Assembly (NCBI GenBank): GCA_022818135.1
Contig: JAFMSR010000031.1
Coordinates: 803,524 to 867,523 of the forward strand
DNA from: Saxidomus purpurata
Lineage: Eukaryota; Mollusca; Bivalvia; Venerida; Veneridae
Direction of reading: 5' to 3'
DNA length: 64,000 nucleotides
Part shown: piece by piece, positions 48,501 through 62,249 of the stretch
Layout: each line of letters opens with the position of its first letter
Numbering within the stretch: the stretch's first letter is position 1
Notes under the pieces: generated by a model
Told to the model about the DNA's origin: nothing
Seen by the model: the letters and a program-made list of their open reading frames with translations, nothing else
The model's database searches: none
Made by a program: the position numbers and the translations under genes

Positions 48501-50471
48501 TTTACCAAAATCAATAGATTGGAGTAAAAAACACTAGTCGATGCAAAACAACAAAATTAAAAATTTTGTATATACACATTTTCATGTTTGTTAATTACCA
48601 GATGATATTTACAATTTCATAACCCTGTAATTTATATAAGATAAGTGTTGCTAAATGACCACTATTGAAAAAATAGAGCAAATGAGTCTCTGTTTGGCCG
48701 TAGATGTACATTCAAGTGCAATGTAATTTACATGACGATGTGTTACGAATGTTTCAGTAGAGAGTGTATCATTTATTGTGCTTCAGTTTAAACAAGTTTC
48801 CGAAAAAAAGATAAAATAAAACAAGTCTCTTTCTTAATACTGAAAATAGATTTGAATTCATATCACCTGTAGATTATAGTATATTCATTTGATGCTTATT
48901 ATGATTACAAAAAGTGCAGAAACATGACAAAAAAGACAATTGATGCAGAATATATAAAATATGTGGATTGAAAGCCTTTAAAAGTGATTGAAATCAAACT
49001 ATGTGAATGGCTCTCACATAAATATTATTGTAATTTACGAAACTTTACGTTACTATAAGAGTAGATGTGCGATTTCCAATATACTTTCTTTTTCATGCCA
49101 CAATACAAATCTTCAAATTAAACAAGATTTTCTTACTTCTTAATCTTTAAGGGAATAAAATCGCATCAAATATATTTTCAGCTCAACAGAGATGTGTTCC
49201 TGTGTTCCCGTATTCTCATGTAAGTTGGAGCACAGTGCTACAGTTGAAATAATTGTGTAATCATTGATATAACCAAACATATTACACATTTTTTTCTAAT
49301 TATCATGGATGAGAGTCCGTATCTCCTGTAGATTGCATAACAGCCAAGGAATATTATGCTATCTGTACATTTGATAACAGAAGTTCAAACATTGATAGAT
49401 TTGATAATAATTGCTGAATTTAAAAAAAAATAAGTTTTTCAGCATTTGCCAAGTAATTTAAACCAAGTTATAAGAATGAATGTGAATCGGAGAGTTGTGT
49501 TTTTACGTTACGTCATGTTTTAAAGAGAATAGAAGTTTACAATACCCTTCAAGGTTTGTATCAAAATAAACATTGAAGGAGCAATTCATTCCCCTCCAGG
49601 TACAATAACCTGCAGATAACGATACACCAATTGTATGCAATGTTATTTATAATAATAGAAAGTTCATAAAAATGACAATTATTGCCGAATGAATATGAAA
49701 AAAACAATGTGCATTTGAGACTTTTGCAAAATGATGCCAAAAACATATCTACTCATTACAATTTGCTTTATAACTTCACATGAAATAAAATTGTACAGTT
49801 CAACAGAGATCTGGTCCTGTGTTTATAAAACTATTTTCATGCTCTTTTAAGTTCGAGCACAAAATAAATTTATCTTGTAGCACCATACATTATAAGAAAC
49901 AGGAGATATACGGATAAAGATTAATTTAAATATTTACGGAAAACTTGTTTGATACACTTCCATTAAACATTACAATCATATTGATCCCAAGTCTGAGAAT
50001 ATAAATTGATTGAGTATGAAAACATATTTTAAAGCATGGGACCTGTTTTCTTTTCCATAAACAATATTTAGACACAGACATAAATCCAACTTAAAATCAG
50101 TTTATTGAACAAGTTGAAAATTACAAACACTACCGAAGTTAACAGAAAACAGTACAAAATGGAGAAGTGGTGTCATTTTAAAATTCTTGCCGTAAAATGA
50201 ATATTTGGGTGTATATGTTCTATTATCCCTTAATACTTGAAACGAAGGTAACAGTTTCAAATATAAACTTTACCATTTCTGCTATTATTATTTTGCCATA
50301 TTTGAAACTAAAAAACTAAGTGAATAATGAGTCCAATAAACCGTGTTTAGTTGTAGAAATACATTCAAGCGCAATGTAACTTACATTACCATGTGTTACA
50401 AAATATTTAAACGCATTTAAATATTCCTTTTTTATGATGAAGTTTAAACAAGTGACAGGAAATTGTCACAA

Positions 50472-51405
50472 AACCAGGTTTTCATTTTCCAGTCTGCTGG
50501 CCGAGCGCAAATGTGTTTTTAAAGTCAGTAGATATACATAATGTGAAAAAGAAACAAAGGTCTTCTTCTACATATTACATGTGTAAAAAAGCAAAGGGCC
50601 ATAATTCAGGCAAAATTGATCCAAACACAAAACCCAGACAATATGCACGAGGGCACTTGATGACAACAGTTCTGTGAGAGTTTGGTTTAAATATCTTGAG
50701 AAATGTAGGAGGAAGTGGGCACGTGACAGTATTCTTCTATATATAACATATGTGGAAAAAAAGCAAAGGGCAATAATTCAGGCAAAAATTATTAAAAAAA
50801 ATTAAAAAAAGACAAAAAAAACAAACTTGCTCTGTGTGGGGTTTGAACCGCTGGTCTCATGAGAAATTTTGTCATCTTACTGTAACAGAATACTCCAAAG
50901 TATACAGGACTGGTAATCTATTCTAAAAATAGACAGTAATAACAGAGTATTCTCCCTTTTATAATAACAGAGTATTCTCCCTTTTATATATACTTAAATA
51001 AGGAGACACAAAATTGCTAACGGACGGACGGTCAAAAATGATCAAATCACAAAAAAAACGACAATATGCGCCAGGGCACTTGGTGACAATAATTCTGTGA
51101 AAGTTTGGTTGAAATCCCTTGAGAATAGTAGAAGGAGTTGCGCACAGAAGAATTACATATGTGAAAAAAAAACAAAGGGCCATAATTCTGTCAAAAATGA
51201 CCAAATCACAAAACCCCGACAATATGCGCCAGGGCACTTCATGACAATACTTCTGTGAAAGTTTGGTTGAAATCCGTTGAGAAATGTAGGAGGAGTTGCG
51301 CACAGAAGAAATTGTTTACGCCCGCCCGCCCGCCAGCCGCCCGCCGCCCGCCCGCCGACATACCTCAATCTAATAACCAGGATTTTTCCTTCGGAAAACC
51401 TGGTT
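50472..51405. mobile_element. Non-autonomous element with 12 bp inverted ends and tandem core
   Basis: The ends AACCAGGTTTTC (50472-50483) and GAAAACCTGGTT (51394-51405) are perfect 12 bp inverted repeats. The right end itself forms a hairpin with AACCAGGATTTTTC. The core consists of three to four imperfect units containing GGGCCATAATTC, GGGCACTTGATGACAA, AAGTTTGGTTGAAATCC and AGGAGTTGCGCACAGAAGAA. A GC-rich CGCCCGCC tract (51318-51358) precedes the right end. Similar structure (short inverted ends, hairpin, minisatellite core) is described for Helitron-like and pearl-type elements of oysters; this assignment is inference. It lies in the border module of the satellite. Confidence 0.6.
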
Positions 51406-54066
51406 AAAAATATGCTAAACAATGATAAAGCCATCAAAGCCACACATTTTCGTTCCACTGAACATAGATTATATTCCATATCACGTATAGATTACGTTAC
51501 AGGCAAGGGACACGGTGTTACATTTGATAACTGACTAGTATTGCTCAATTTGTATACAAATATTGTGATATTTGCCAAATGATCAACACACAAAAAATGT
51601 GAATGAATCTGATATAAAAAAATAGTGTAATGTACGTTACTTTACGTTACAAATGAGTTTAAGTGCACTTTTTGGGTGCAAAAATACATATTTTCTCATT
51701 TAAAATTTTTTAATCTTTATACCGTATATCTTTTTCTTTCCGGGAAACTTATGAATAAATGTTGATTCATTAGTGTTATAATACAAAGACAGCATCATCA
51801 CTAGAATACTTGATTTAGGAGGGAAAACGTTTTTGGTTACATGAAACAATAGTCGTGAGGACAAACGCCACAAAAACAGCACTTTATCATATTATGTTGT
51901 TAATGAAATGTGTATGTCTAGTGAGATATTTATAGTTGAAGACCAGTCTTTTTAGTGACGATAGGTGGGATTTTATAAACAACGGTTTTGCTGAATTTTT
52001 ATGACACAATTAATGTGTGTGATTCACCAGTATTATAAAATCATGTTTTAGAAAATTCATGTTGAATAAGTCATTTCATTACCTGAAATTTAAAAAAACA
52101 TTCTCATGGAATTATTTCTAACATGGTAACGCCAAAATAGATTGTGTGGAGAAACTCCTAAAGCGCCGGAACTCAAATTGTAGTTCATAGTGTAGAAAAT
52201 ACCACAAAGATATATTTTTTTACAATGTTCTTTATAATATTTAATCTCTAACAATGAACCTAGGATTAAGCTTATTGGAAGAGGGTAACTTCCAAAAATG
52301 ACTGTGAGATGGCATATATCTTAAACGTAAGGCATACTGGAATTTGGAATTTATCGCCACGATAAATATTCACAGTGGAGCTCTGTTGATTCCCTGCAAT
52401 ATATCGGATTCTTATTGTTTTTGTTCTGTGAAACTTACTTATCGGAATGTATTTGATTCACAAATGTTACAGCGTCAACATAACGTCATCACAATAATAA
52501 TGGATTTAATCACATTCTTCGAGACAGATTTAACTTCGACAGTGTTCTTTTTTATTACTATTTCAATACAACATTTACAGCATTAGGAATTTATATTGGA
52601 TTATATATACTGTGAATGTTAATATTTTGTGTCTCATAACCAGTGAAGAATAAGTTCTTAGTTCTGGATTGATGATTCTAGTGGACTTCTTTTTCTTCAG
52701 GTATATATCTTCTTGAATATTTTTGTAATGTTTTAGCAGTATTTTTTATTATTATATGAAATGTTTCCGTATTCTTGAAATCAATGTCACCTTTCATTAA
52801 GAATTTGTTGTTTTGCGAGGTTATCTTGTAATATTTGTATACTTATTCAATGGTTATGTATTCAACTTTATCCAAAGAATGAGATGTCTGAACATTCTTA
52901 TTTTTAAGAATATTATCATTTTACTTTATTGAAGTTATCATTCTTTGTTTAAAAAAGATAATAGCAGGATAATAGTGACATGTATATACATAACTGGACA
53001 GTATGACGATAAATATTATCCTTGAACTAGGTATGGTGATAGACTGGAACAATATTTAGCATATTTGTTCACCTATTGTTTTCAAGGCAAACCGTTTATT
53101 CCGAAAAGTTATAATGCCTGTGAATCTACAAGAGTTACGTAGACCAATTAAATGTTCCTTTGTCAGCGAGACCTCCAGTAATAGTTAAGCGATTTAACTT
53201 TTCAAATAATGAATTAAAATCTCAATCTCACACTACTTCGTTCCCAAAAGACATTAAATCAAATGAGGAAGTGAAATGAAAGAAATCATGTTTATGTGCG
53301 ATTAACGAACGCTTACTAGATTTGTAAATTATCTGAGCCTTATGCTCCCGAAATGCAATGGCGGAGCAATGTAAAATTCTAGCTTATCAAACATAAGCTA
53401 TTTAATGTGTGAACCAAAGAGGAGTATGTGGTCATTTATGTTCCAGTGAAGTAAATCTGTTGACCAAACCTTCTATGGCTTAAACAGATACTTCTGTGAG
53501 TTGCAATCGTTCTCTTCTGTTCAAACACCTATGATGTAACCATATTGGACAGCTAGGTAGAGTAATTATTTCGCAAAAGAATGCATATCTCTAAAACTTA
53601 CTGCAAGTTACGAAACTGATGAAGCAGCAAAATTCATTATTGTTTAAGAACAAAAATTTCCGGTTTTAATTTTTTTTTTTTTAATTCATTACATCTGCTG
53701 CAATTCCAACAGTATTTGGCTGGTTCTGTCATTTGGTCAACATTCTAGAGTTTCCCAAGGGAGAAGCTGCTTTTTGGGTTTCTTAACTGCGTATTACTCA
53801 TATGCAAGTAAGAAATAAATATGTGGTCAACAATTCATCTGTAATCCGCAATATAAGGATAACTGACAGGTTAAACTTTGCGGGATAGAATCTATGTATC
53901 TGTATCAGAAATATATTTTCCTGCCAATCAAATGGCTGGAGCTTATTAAGTCAGCAAGGAAAGGATTATGGCCTCTTTGAATTTTGATACGTCTGCTGCA
54001 TGTATATTTCTAAAAAAGCATATCGCCAAATATTATAGCATACAACTCTCAATTGACCTCTGCCAG

Positions 54067-54241
54067 TGACAATACTTTTGATACAGATGAAATAGGTTTG
54101 TCATTTTGCGTGAGAACTGGTGCTAGACGAAATTTGAATCATCAGTTATCGTACTCAAAGAAATGGGTTCGGGGCCAACTTCGAAAAAGCGAGACTAACT
54201 CGAAATTGAGATTCCATCCCACACAGACGTGCATAATGTAG
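54067..54241 (+). CDS. Putative terminal exon of unknown gene
   Basis: CAATTGACCTCTGCCAG (acceptor ending at 54066) is followed by a frame of 57 codons entered in phase 2 and ending at TAG 54239-54241. It contains DTDEIGLSFCVRTGARRNLN and ends RFHPTQTCIM; the second half is strongly basic. The segment is markedly less AT-rich than its surroundings, and the pyrimidine tract is good. No domain or family was recognised, and upstream exons were not found. Alternatively it is a chance open frame. Confidence 0.35.
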
Positions 54242-56766
54242 AAAATAACTGGTTATTGTTAGCCAACAATGTAACCGATCTTTATATAAAAAGCTTAGAT
54301 ATATCACATATCTAATAATAACTAGAATACTATAATATAAAACTAAATTAAGTGAAATGTTATTCAAGTTTTTTGCTTAGAATCAGTATATCAGTATGTG
54401 AATCCTAATATTTACCATTTATTCATGAGTGAAGATACAATATATTATTCTTGAGCTAATATACCCTTTGACTTAATCAGCTTCAGACACAATTTTTGTA
54501 TTTAAATAAATTTGCCTTTTGTGCGATGCAATTTCATTCATTTCATTGCTTGTATCAAATCATTGTGTTTACACGCAGATACGAACTTCATTTTGAATAA
54601 TTTGTAAATCAGTTCCTGTTGCGAAAGTCGGGAAAAAATGAAGAATATGTAGATCTACGATTTGGGATGCTTGACGAATGTTTGCAGAAAAACCTGGTGC
54701 TGTTTTAGGTACAGTCACTATTTAGATTTGTTTTTATACATACTGCCTTAAAGAATTCATTAAGCATTGTATGCGTTATAGCGTAACGTGCGCTTTCCTT
54801 TCGTATCAATGTCCTTTATAATATGAAACATTTATACTTAATTGGATTTAATCAGACTCATTAAAATCGGTTAATGTTTAAACAAGTTGTATTTTGGATT
54901 TTCTCCGACAGTGGTCTTTGATAGTTCAAACAGTTTCAGGTAAATATCTTGATATTGAATTTGTCATTTCATTCTCGAATACTTTTATAACGTTTAAGCA
55001 ATCTTTTCGCTTATTAGTTTCCGTCTTTTCCTAAAATGAAACTCATCTTTCATCTAATGAATTTGCAACTTCATGTCAAAGTGTAGACAATGTACTACAT
55101 GATACAGACGACGGCTCAACCTTTGTGATACTTTTATTAACCCTATTCAAATATTCACAGTGGAGCTTTATTGGAAGTGATAGCGGCTTCATGTTGAAAC
55201 AAGGAGTCTCGAATCTTTAAATATTTTGTACAATGAAACTAACCCATAGAAGTGTAGTTGATTGACCAGTGTTATAACATAATACTAACATCATCCCTAT
55301 AGAAAACTGGTTTTAATCAGATTCATTCAAATCGGATAATGTTTCAACACACTGTTGGGTTTTCTTTGACATAGTTCTTTGATATTCAAATTGTTATCTT
55401 ATATTTGAATAAACTAATAACGTGTTAGTACTGTTTTTGTGTAAAAGTTTCTGTCGTCTCCCTAAAATGAAATTTATCTTTTATATAATGAATTTGTAGC
55501 TTCGTGTCAAAATGTAGACAATCTACTACATGATATATTCGGCGGCTTATTTGTGGGTTTTTCGTTAATCTTGGTGATACGCTAATTGTGGTTTCGTTAT
55601 ATTGCGTTTATTTTTATATTAGCTCATGAATAAGACAAACATTAATGCGTCTTTATCTGATAAATAAAGGCATTTTTGACATTAACCATATTATGTTGGT
55701 AAGAGGTGATGTGTTCTTAATTATTTGCGTCATGTTTTAGGTAGTGGATTCCTAATAATTACTCTTTTTATCATAAATTGTAAATTGCAAGAACATTTTC
55801 CCATTTATTTATACTAACTTATTGAATCTCGGTTGAAGTAAATTCTTGCAACTTAAATTACAACTTATTATTCATTCGAGATGGAGTTTATTTCAACAAG
55901 TTGTGGAATCTTCTTCTACCGTGTTTCTTTCAAAAGTATATTTCAATACAGCATTTACAGCATTTGGAATTTCGCTTGGATCATATTTTGTGAATATCAA
56001 CAGTGTACGTCTCATAACCAATGAATAGTATGTTTATAGTTCTGGATTGATAATTCTAGCGGTATTCTTTATCTTCAGGTATTCATCTTCTCGTTTTTGG
56101 TAATTACAACAAACTGTTCTGTTTTCTCCTTAAAATGATATTCACCTGTCATAAAGAATTTGTAATTGTGTACCCTTTGTGAAGTCAGTGAGTGAGATGG
56201 TCGGCGGTTTCTGGTTAGCTTTGGTGACAATGTAGAAATAAAGATATTTCATTGCGCTCATTTGCGATATTAAGCATATGAGATACAACTATGTTCCATT
56301 ATTTGATAATATCAGTTATTTCTAAATGTAAAAAATGTATCTATGTTTGGCAGGGTTATCTTGTAGCAATATTTTGTACTAACCCTATGTCAGTATTTAT
56401 TCTGTGCTCTTTATTAATCTCAAGCAAAGCATTAGTTTTTTCCTTCCCATTTATTGAAATTTATTGAAAAATAATGTCCTTGACTAGTGCCTGAATATAA
56501 CATATACAATCCTTTTGAGTATGATTCAAGATCCTTTACTGATGATCATTTCCATGCGACAGTTTTTCAAACACAACATATTCTTTTGACGGAATGTCAT
56601 TTCTTAGATGATTATGTCTAGGTAGCAACAGTCCTTACTCATAATTTTAAGCTATATCACAAACCATTCACATGGTTCCACATTTTGTCAAACGGTTCAT
56701 GCGAACTTGTGCCTGCAGTATATGTGCTTGGATCTTGGGGAAAGGAGTGTTTGAAACAATCATAAT

Positions 56767-57620
56767 CACGGGGGACCAGCAATTAACGCAGCGCTGGTGA
56801 GAATTGGCGCTCGATGTGCTGGCTTCCGGAAACGGATGTGCTAGACCAACTTGGTTTGCACAAAGGTTGATGAGCTGACGTTTTGTTTTTTCCTTAAGTT
56901 TGAAGGTGCTGTATTGAAAAAAACCGGAATGTGGCACGGTATGTGGGTAATTTCTCACACAAGCACAGAACGTTTCAGAGAAACACATTCAAAGTAGAAT
57001 GAGCTATTACAATTCTCCTACGAACAGTTATGTTAGAAATGTTGTTGAAATAAATTATCGTGTGTATCGTAGATTATTTCCTATTTTATCCTTTGGCTTC
57101 TGTTTAAATGCACGTTTCTTCATTTAATTATGACTATTGTTCATGAAAATACTAATTTGGTCGATATCTAATTTTGAAAGTGTGAGATTTGCTGGACGGG
57201 AGCGGAATGCGCAGGTCCTCGCCGTTTTGCAAAGCGCTTGATTTGCGCATTCAATCTGACTATACTTCCAATCTTATGAAATGATGAAAGTTGAAACATA
57301 TTTAACATATAGAAACGTGTATTCCTTTAAAGAGTAAGGGATAGTCAATATTTTGAAATAAATTTATTTAACCAAGAAAGAGCTAAAGGCCAACGTACGT
57401 TCACTCAATCGGGAGCAAATTTCTCGAAAGTGAAGAGAGTGTTCATAGCTGTCAATGGATGTTCTTTTTTTCAATACAGCAACCGCAAACGTTAGGAAAG
57501 ATCAAGATCAGGTCACCTACCTTTGTGTAAACCAGCTTGGTCTAGCATATTCGTTTCCAGAAGCCAGCACATCGAACGCCCATTCGCAATAGCGGTGCTA
57601 GATTTGCTGGTCCCCCAGTG
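56767..57620. mobile_element. 854 bp inverted-repeat DNA transposon (MITE) with 5 bp target duplication
   Basis: The left end CACGGGGGACCAGCAA and the right end TTGCTGGTCCCCCAGTG are inverted, and the similarity extends about 110 bp inward (CGATGTGCTGGCTTC, GGAAACG, TGCTAGACCAA, GGTTTGCACAAAGG). Both ends are flanked by ATAAT (56762-56766 and 57621-57625). The interior has no coding capacity. CAC termini with a 5 bp duplication recall the Transib/RAG-like group, but the rest of the end does not match its consensus as known, so the superfamily is left open. The minus-strand open frame 56668-56988 runs through the left end and is not a gene. Confidence 0.75.
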
Positions 57621-60600
57621 ATAATATGCTTTAAATTTTTATTTGTCCTCTGCATTAAAATCCCATGTAGAGCGTATTCGTCGTCTTTTACTGTATCAGG
57701 TTCCAAGTGCGAAATCCAAACAAGATTTTATTGACAATAATGTACCATGGGCAAGCTCAAAACAAAATTCAATAAGTAAAAGTTATCCAAAATTAAATCG
57801 GTCAGTGCAGACATAAATTAAAAATGTTAATTTAGTTAATTACTGCTCGAGCAGTGAAATACTGGAAACTTTGCATTTTATGGAGAAGCAGTACAAGTGA
57901 AAATCAGTGCTCCAGAATCGACACTGAATACATATCTTGGTGAATATATCAGAAAAGGTGGAACCAGGCACTTTAATGTATGCTACAAGGCTCAAACAGG
58001 AAAGCAAATTGCACTGTGTATTATTGGTAAAATCGGCCATTCATTATTTGACAGGGACTGACTGAATGTTAATAAGCTAAATTGAGACAGTATTGTACGT
58101 GTTAATTCTGAAATAAAGATCAATCAAATTTGGAAGTGAAGAAATACGACAGCGTTTTCAAAAATGGCATTGGCAAAGATGAAGGAGTCAAGGGGGAAAT
58201 GTGACATTGAACAAAAATGCCAAACCTGAATTTAAGAAAGCATGACCTGTTGCATAATCACATACCTCGTAATTATTACTCTTATAAAGCGTGTGTTAAT
58301 ATAATATTCAATTTTTGTAATCTTAATGTAATTGCAAGGAAACCTTGTGACGATACATAGTAGGATGTGATAATATGTGGACAAACATAACAAATGCACT
58401 CCTTACTCTCTATCAAACGTTTTTATGAAGCTTTACTGAAAATTATAGTGGCCATAATTGATGGCCCTCTGTGTATTGGAACTTTATGTCGTTTTACTGT
58501 GAAAGTAACTCATAGAAATGTTGTTTATTAACCAGTTTTATAACACGACGGAACACAATTACTAGACTATTGGATTTAGGAAGAAATAAAAACATAGAAT
58601 CGTCACAAAACATCCTTCTGGACAAACATCCCAAAAGCAGGACTTACTCACATCGGAGTTTTTGTCCCTAGTCGGATATTAATAGTTTGAAATGAGTATT
58701 ATTTAGTAAATATGTGGTAAATGGTAACGATGAATGTACCCGATAAGTGTGTTGGATTGACGAGTATTAAAAACTATAAGGAATTAATTCGAATTGTAAG
58801 CGTTGTAGTGTAAATTTGCTATATCATGTGCGTTATTTGCTTGTTTGGAGAATATTTCAAGGAAACATTGATATAAAACATATTAGGATAAGTTTATTTA
58901 AAATAGAGTGTTTTGACTTACACCACGAAGGCCAGCTATACTGGAATTTGAGATTTAATGCTCCATCAAATGCTCCATCAAATATTCATACAAGAGCTTT
59001 ATTGGTAAGATCTAAATGTTGACTAAAGGAGTAACAGATCTTCACATATTTTCTTTAAAGAAGTGTAGTTAAATGTCCATTATTATGGCAGAATAATAAC
59101 ATCATCTCTAGAATACTGGATTAAGTTAGATTCATTCAAATAAAGTAAAAAAAAAAACATGTTGGATTTTCTTCGATAGTGGTTCTTTGATAGTTCAGAT
59201 TAAAGTCATATTGTTTGTATTATTTAGCGTTTTCGTTCGATTGAAAAACATTTTGTGATTAACAATATCTACCGTGTTACTGTGTTAAGAACCTATACAT
59301 AGATTTGGATTTATTATAATTACTTGCGTAATGTTTTACGTTATGATGTTCCTGATAGTTGGTCTTTGATAGCATAAATTGCCTTATGATTTATAAGAAC
59401 ACTTTTACATAAAAGCAATTAGGTTATCGCAATATTACAAAATTGGTGCGTGAGCAAACGCCTATGAGTTACTCATACTTGCCATGGTGTCAGTGTAGGA
59501 CATATCTGTTTTTGAGTGAAAAGCTATTAGGATTGACCCATAGCGCATCATGAGTACAGAATTGCAACTTATTCCTACCATTCAGGTTGGTTATACATGA
59601 TAATGAAATATTCATGGGAAAAAGGCATATTTGCTTGGCTGGGTAACCCAGCAACATCGTTACTCTTATTATCCTTATATTATACACTCTATAACAGTAT
59701 TTTATCATATAATATGTAGTAAACTGAAGCAAAACAACGAGGTATTTCCTTCTGAGGTTTTATACATTTTGCACTTCGAATTATTATCATTAGTTTTATT
59801 TACCCGAGTTACTAGTATCATTTTCTAGGTGTAAATGCGATAATAGTGGGATAATAAGGCACAATTTGCCATTTGTCGCAGAGACTAATTCTGTCACTCC
59901 ATATGGATAGAGAATGGTGCAGAATTTGGCAGTATATAGCACCGACTATAAGAAAGGAGTTGCCGCATTATTGACACTTATTGTTTCCAAGGCTAAAAGT
60001 TTATTCCGAAATCGTACGGCAACAATGAACCTACCAGAAAAGAGATAGGGAGAATTATGTACAGAATGCTTTAACCAAAACCAATAGCTCAGCGGTCGGA
60101 ATCAAGATAAGAGCGAAAAAGGGAAATATGATATTGCAGTTTCACAAAAGTTCTATTACTTGTGACAGTATGGGAACAATATAAGCTTTACGTTAAGAGA
60201 TAGTTTTGTAATCGGTTTAATGGATTTGTATATTCAGAAAAGACTTGCCATTCAATCCGTGTTGAAGGTGCAAACAAGCGCGATGGAAATCATTGCATTA
60301 AGGAAAAGGGAAAAGTTCATCAGACTGCAAGGTCGGCTTGAAATCAATTTATGCGTCCCATTCGTTTAAACTTCACTGACTGAGTTTGAATGTTTTTTAC
60401 TTTTTTCAGACAATCATGAGTGCATATTTTTCACTGGAGAGTTTCTTCTTTCTTTGTGTGAACGTTTTCTAAACATAATTTCTAGTCATTTCGTCGATGG
60501 TTTTGCCATGGCACAATCATTTTCAAAGTTCTTACAGAAAATATCTGTCGTCCTTAATCGTTTTTCTATTTACAGGGACTGATATGTTCCTATTAAGTGT

Positions 60601-61350
60601 GATCTGAATTGTTAATGTAAAATCAGTGAGAAAGAAAGTAATTACTAGTTAAATTCAATAAAGAAGAAGTAAGACAGCATTCTGTCTAAGACGGCATTGG
60701 TATAGTTGAAAGACTGATGAAAATTGATGTTGAATTAAAAAACCAACTGAAAGTCGCATATTTCATAATTGTGAGATTTATAAAGTGTTTAATCACTTGT
60801 GTTACTTTGTAAATGTACGCTACAGTTTTTCTATAATTTAAACACATGTAAATTAACATATAACTAGAAAATATCGTAAATATTGTTGGACATACATCCC
60901 AAATGCTATGTCAAATGTTCATGATGAAGCTTTCGTGGCAGTGGAAGTGACTTTTGATGACACATAGTGTATATACTTCAAAGGATATTCAAAGATTTAT
61001 GCAGCTAAACTTACCAACAAAAGTTAAATTTATTCACCACTCTTATAACATCAACACTACAATACTGGAGTTTACCCTATTGATTCACGACGGATTATGT
61101 TTCAACAAAATGTGAGCTTCTTCGACAGTGTTCTTTAATAGTTCTGTTTTAATACAACTTATTTGCAATACTTGGTGTTTTCATTTACATTGCACGTTTG
61201 AATCTAAATATCTACCGTCTCATGATCAGTGAATATTCAATGCATATTTCTGGATTTATTATACTTGTGGACTCTATAACCTTCAGGTATTTACTTTTAT
61301 ACTGTATGTGTATATTTATTCTCGACAATTTTTATTACGTTTTAGTGAGT

Positions 61351-61954
<604 letters not shown>

Positions 61955-62249
61955 ATTGTTTTTGATAAAGATACGATTACAGCCTATTTTTCCAGCCAAT
62001 TTAAGTTTACACCTGCAGGAAGCTTAAATTAATGTTACAATATGAGTAAATTCAGAGAGATCCTGGGACTTTAACTTCCAGTACCTTAAACATAATTTAT
62101 TATATCTAATATGTAATTTGTAAGGTTTGAAATAATTGTAAGATAGTAAATTAACTATTCGCATTTTGTGAGCTTTATAGCACAATCCATCTCATACCTG
62201 AAATAAAGTCAATTCTGAATACATTATAAGTATTTGTTATGGTCTAGCT

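Larger units (their letters stand above)
36407..51950. repeat. Complex higher-order satellite, about 15 kb
   Basis: Three related module types recur in order. Type A (TTTACGATACTTTACGTTAC) is near 39705, 41120, 42967, 44570, 45906, 46788 and 49032. Type B (CCCTTCAAGGTTTGTATC) is near 40161, 40528, 41361, 43460, 45063, 46412, 47222, 47918 and 49545. Type C (CCCCTCAATGTTTGC) is near 37840, 43942, 45479 and 48399. Modules of about 450-600 bp form a C-A-B super-unit of about 1.35-1.6 kb. All share a TTTACGTTACGTCATGTT-like core and CATTCAAGCGCAATGTAA. Diverged end modules lie at both borders (about 36520-36730 and 51470-51680). No protein-coding frame persists across units. Three insertions interrupt it (37157, 41572, 50472). 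Confidence 0.8.
51700..61340. repeat. Old, diverged long-period repeat field
   Basis: Many stretches recur with substantial divergence. TCTCATAACCAGTGAA then TTCTGGATTGATGATTCTAG and CTTCAGGTAT occur near 52635, 56010 and 61215. GTTCTTTGATAGTTCA-type text occurs near 54917, 55370, 59180 and 61130. A TAATGAATTTGCAACTTCAT module occurs near 55060 and 55485. ATATTCACAGTGGAGCTCTG occurs near 52365 and 55150. GCATTGG plus AAGACAGC text occurs near 58150 and 60675. GTTTATTCCGAAA occurs near 53092 and 59998. Distances are irregular. No protein family was recognised except for the candidate exon at 54067. Confidence 0.5.

Noticed and set aside
50820..50880. GGTTCAAACCCC on the minus strand, like a tRNA B box
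   Set aside because: No matching A box at the right distance and no cloverleaf. It lies inside the tandem-core element, so it is at most a SINE remnant.
51277..51534. Open frames across the CGCC-rich tract, Pro/Ala-Arg rich
   Set aside because: Produced by the GC-rich tandem tract at the end of the inserted element; no domain and no splice context.
36407..51950. CRISPR-like regularly spaced repeats
   Set aside because: Modules are hundreds of bases long and related to each other throughout, without short repeats separated by unique spacers; the genome is eukaryotic.
60218..60370. Plus-strand frame of about 49 codons with ATG, basic and coding-like
   Set aside because: Too short, no splice context or promoter, and it sits in the diverged repeat field.
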